Assembly: GCA_036898135.1 (NCBI GenBank)
Contig: CM072525.1
Span: 24,522,887 to 24,586,886 of the forward strand
DNA length: 64,000 bases
Direction: 5' to 3'
Source: Oncomelania hupensis
Lineage: Eukaryota; Mollusca; Gastropoda; Littorinimorpha; Pomatiopsidae
Shown here piece after piece: positions 62,624-64,000 of the stretch. Below the pieces are notes generated by a model, which was given only the letters and a program-made list of their open reading frames with translations, had not been told where the DNA came from and did not search any database. The translations under genes were made by a program, and so were the position numbers. Positions within the stretch are counted from its first letter, which is position 1. Each line of letters starts with the position of its first letter.

Positions 62624-64000
62624 ATGGCTGACTTCTGGCAGAAAGGGATGCAACTGAATCTAAAAGGCAAACAGCTGACGGAGTACGTCAAGTCTCAGGA
62701 GAGAATACAAGAAAGAGAAGAACAACGTCAGCGTGAAGAAAGAGAAGATGAGCGACGGCGTGAAGAAAGAGAAATAGAGGAGCAGCGTCGCCGTGAAGAA
62801 AGAGAATTAGAAGAGCAGCGTCGCCGAGAAGAAAGAGAAGAGCGGCGTCAAGAAAGAGAGATGGAAGAGAGACGATTAGAAGCTGAGCGTCAATACCAGC
62901 TAGAGTTGGCGCGTATCCAGAACAATCAGCATGCGCCACAAGCCACCAACGACCATACGGCTCCAAAATTGCCAGCTTTCGTCGACGGGAAGGACCAGAT
63001 CGACACCTATCTGGCGAGATTCGAAAGGTTCGCCGAAAGCTCCAATTGGCAACCTCGAGACTGGGCGATTCGACTAAGTGCACTTCTGACGGGGCAAGCT
63101 CTCGAAGTTTACACCAGACTGTCGAACGATGACGCCAAAAACTACGACGTCTTGAAAGAGGCCCTGTTGCAGTGCTACAACTTTACAGAGAAGGGCTACC
63201 GTAAACGCTTCCGTGAATGCCGGCCTAAGTCAGACGAGACGCCAAAGCAGTTTGTGGAGCGCCTGTCGTCATATCTACACAAGTGGGTGGAGTTATCAGG
63301 CGAAACGAAGTCTTACGACAGTCTCCATGACCTGATCGTGAAGGAACAATTTCTCAATGCCTGTCACAAGGACTTAGCGACCCACTTAGAAGAACAAAAG
63401 CTGCAGACGCTTAAAGATGTGACTGAGGCTGCTGAAAGATATCTCATCGCTCATGGGAAAACCCTGGGGCCACCCAGCGCGACGAAACATTTTCAGAAGA
63501 CTGGAAACCATGTGAACCAGATCCAGGGAAGCCAGACGAGCCAGAGACAGACAGACTCCACGCCTCCTCCCAGGGAAGGGCATTCAAGGGGCTGTTTCAC
63601 CTGCAACGCTACAGACCACAGAGCGGCTAACTGTCCTCAAAACAAAAGTAGCGGACAGCGGAGCAGTACGGACAATTCAGCGGCGGGCAACCGGCAGAGG
63701 CGGTTCTCCAATCAACGGCAAACCAGTAGATCTGACCATCAAGTGTGCGGCGGGAGCGTCATTCTTCCGAGTGAGACCAAGCGCACAGCTACTCCTGCGG
63801 ACGTGCAAGAGTGCATGACCGATGGCCAACTTCTCCTTGCCAACGGAAAATCCATCCCCGTCGTCGCCAGCGCAGCGGTGACCGTACAGAACATGCCTGT
63901 TTCCAAGGGACGCGTCGGAAATCATGAAGTGACTGTTTTAAGAGACTCTGGCTGCAGTGGGGTCATCGTCAGAGAAGACCTAATCGCTAAAGAACAGTTC
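62624..64000 (+). CDS. Gypsy-2 gag-protease ORF, open at the right edge
   Basis: 459 codons without a stop, from ATG at 62624 (MADFWQKGMQLNLKGKQLTE). Residues about 25-95 are a highly charged coiled coil of REEREERRR-type repeats. A gag capsid region follows (FVDGKDQIDTYLARFERFAE; KQFVERLSSYLHKWVEL), then a CCHC knuckle (C324, C327, H332, C337). A linker with LLANGKSIPVVA leads to the start of the aspartic protease (VLRDSGCSGVIV, D441), with DSG in place of the usual DTG. Gag and protease share one frame, unlike gypsy-1. It begins with the same MADF as gypsy-1 gag and has a similar coiled-coil/capsid plan, but the sequence is clearly different. Confidence 0.9.
   Translation, partial: MADFWQKGMQLNLKGKQLTEYVKSQERIQEREEQRQREEREDERRREEREIEEQRRREERELEEQRRREEREERRQEREMEERRLEAERQYQLELARIQNNQHAPQATNDHTAPKLPAFVDGKDQIDTYLARFERFAESSNWQPRDWAIRLSALLTGQALEVYTRLSNDDAKNYDVLKEALLQCYNFTEKGYRKRFRECRPKSDETPKQFVERLSSYLHKWVELSGETKSYDSLHDLIVKEQFLNACHKDLATHLEEQKLQTLKDVTEAAERYLIAHGKTLGPPSATKHFQKTGNHVNQIQGSQTSQRQTDSTPPPREGHSRGCFTCNATDHRAANCPQNKSSGQRSSTDNSAAGNRQRRFSNQRQTSRSDHQVCGGSVILPSETKRTATPADVQECMTDGQLLLANGKSIPVVASAAVTVQNMPVSKGRVGNHEVTVLRDSGCSGVIVREDLIAKEQF

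Larger units (their letters stand above)
61431..64000 (+). mobile_element. Gypsy-2 LTR retrotransposon, 5' part, cut by the window edge
   Basis: LTR, a 557-bp leader, then an open gag-protease frame to the last base of the window. Protease, zinc knuckle and termini place it in Ty3/gypsy. RT and integrase lie outside the window, so domain order cannot be compared with gypsy-1. Confidence 0.88.

Overview
The window is animal nuclear DNA: intron-rich genes with GT-AG junctions, many retroelements and microsatellites, no operons. Gene content and repeat style (tRNA-headed SINEs, LINEs with (TTA)n or (GGATA)n tails, long (GA)n tracts) fit a lophotrochozoan, most likely a mollusc. That assignment is inference.

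Layout. (1) 552-4065, minus strand: the first coding exons of a DZANK1-like gene that runs off the left edge. Its 5' noncoding exon near 4486 lies head-to-head with the next gene. (2) 4696-46920, plus strand: a 16-exon NOG1/GTPBP4 gene (nucleolar GTPase of 60S ribosome assembly), about 596 codons over 42 kb. Almost all of the length is intron filled with mobile elements. (3) 49755-53391, plus strand: four exons of a hotdog-fold thioesterase-like gene with both ends unresolved. (4) 54600-64000: a nearly intact LINE, repeat-rich intergenic DNA and the 5' part of a second Ty3/gypsy element cut by the right edge.

Mobile elements. NOG1 intron 1 holds a complete 11.3 kb LTR retrotransposon (6304-17610, minus strand) with 1.58 kb LTRs that are almost identical, a primer site matching the tRNA-Pro type, and a pol whose integrase lies BEFORE reverse transcriptase/RNase H although all domains are Ty3/gypsy-like. 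This is the Gmr1-type order, described mainly from deuterostomes. Its 3' interior carries eleven copies of a near-palindromic 12-mer and no pol. A second gypsy family is present as the gag/protease end of one element (61431 onward, with four perfect heat-shock-element matches just before gag) and as five solo LTRs (966, 2900, 21944, 32232, 38666), two of them with exact 5-bp target duplications. Other elements are three LINE families, a 795-bp TIR element with a hAT-like zinc-finger remnant, a 789-bp Tigger/pogo derivative, at least six SINE-like units (one combining tRNA-like and 5S-rRNA-like sequence), and several minisatellites, some split by later insertions.

The three host genes have unrelated jobs (a zinc-ribbon/ankyrin protein, ribosome biogenesis, an acyl thioesterase-like enzyme). 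Only the divergent DZANK1/NOG1 pair suggests shared regulation.
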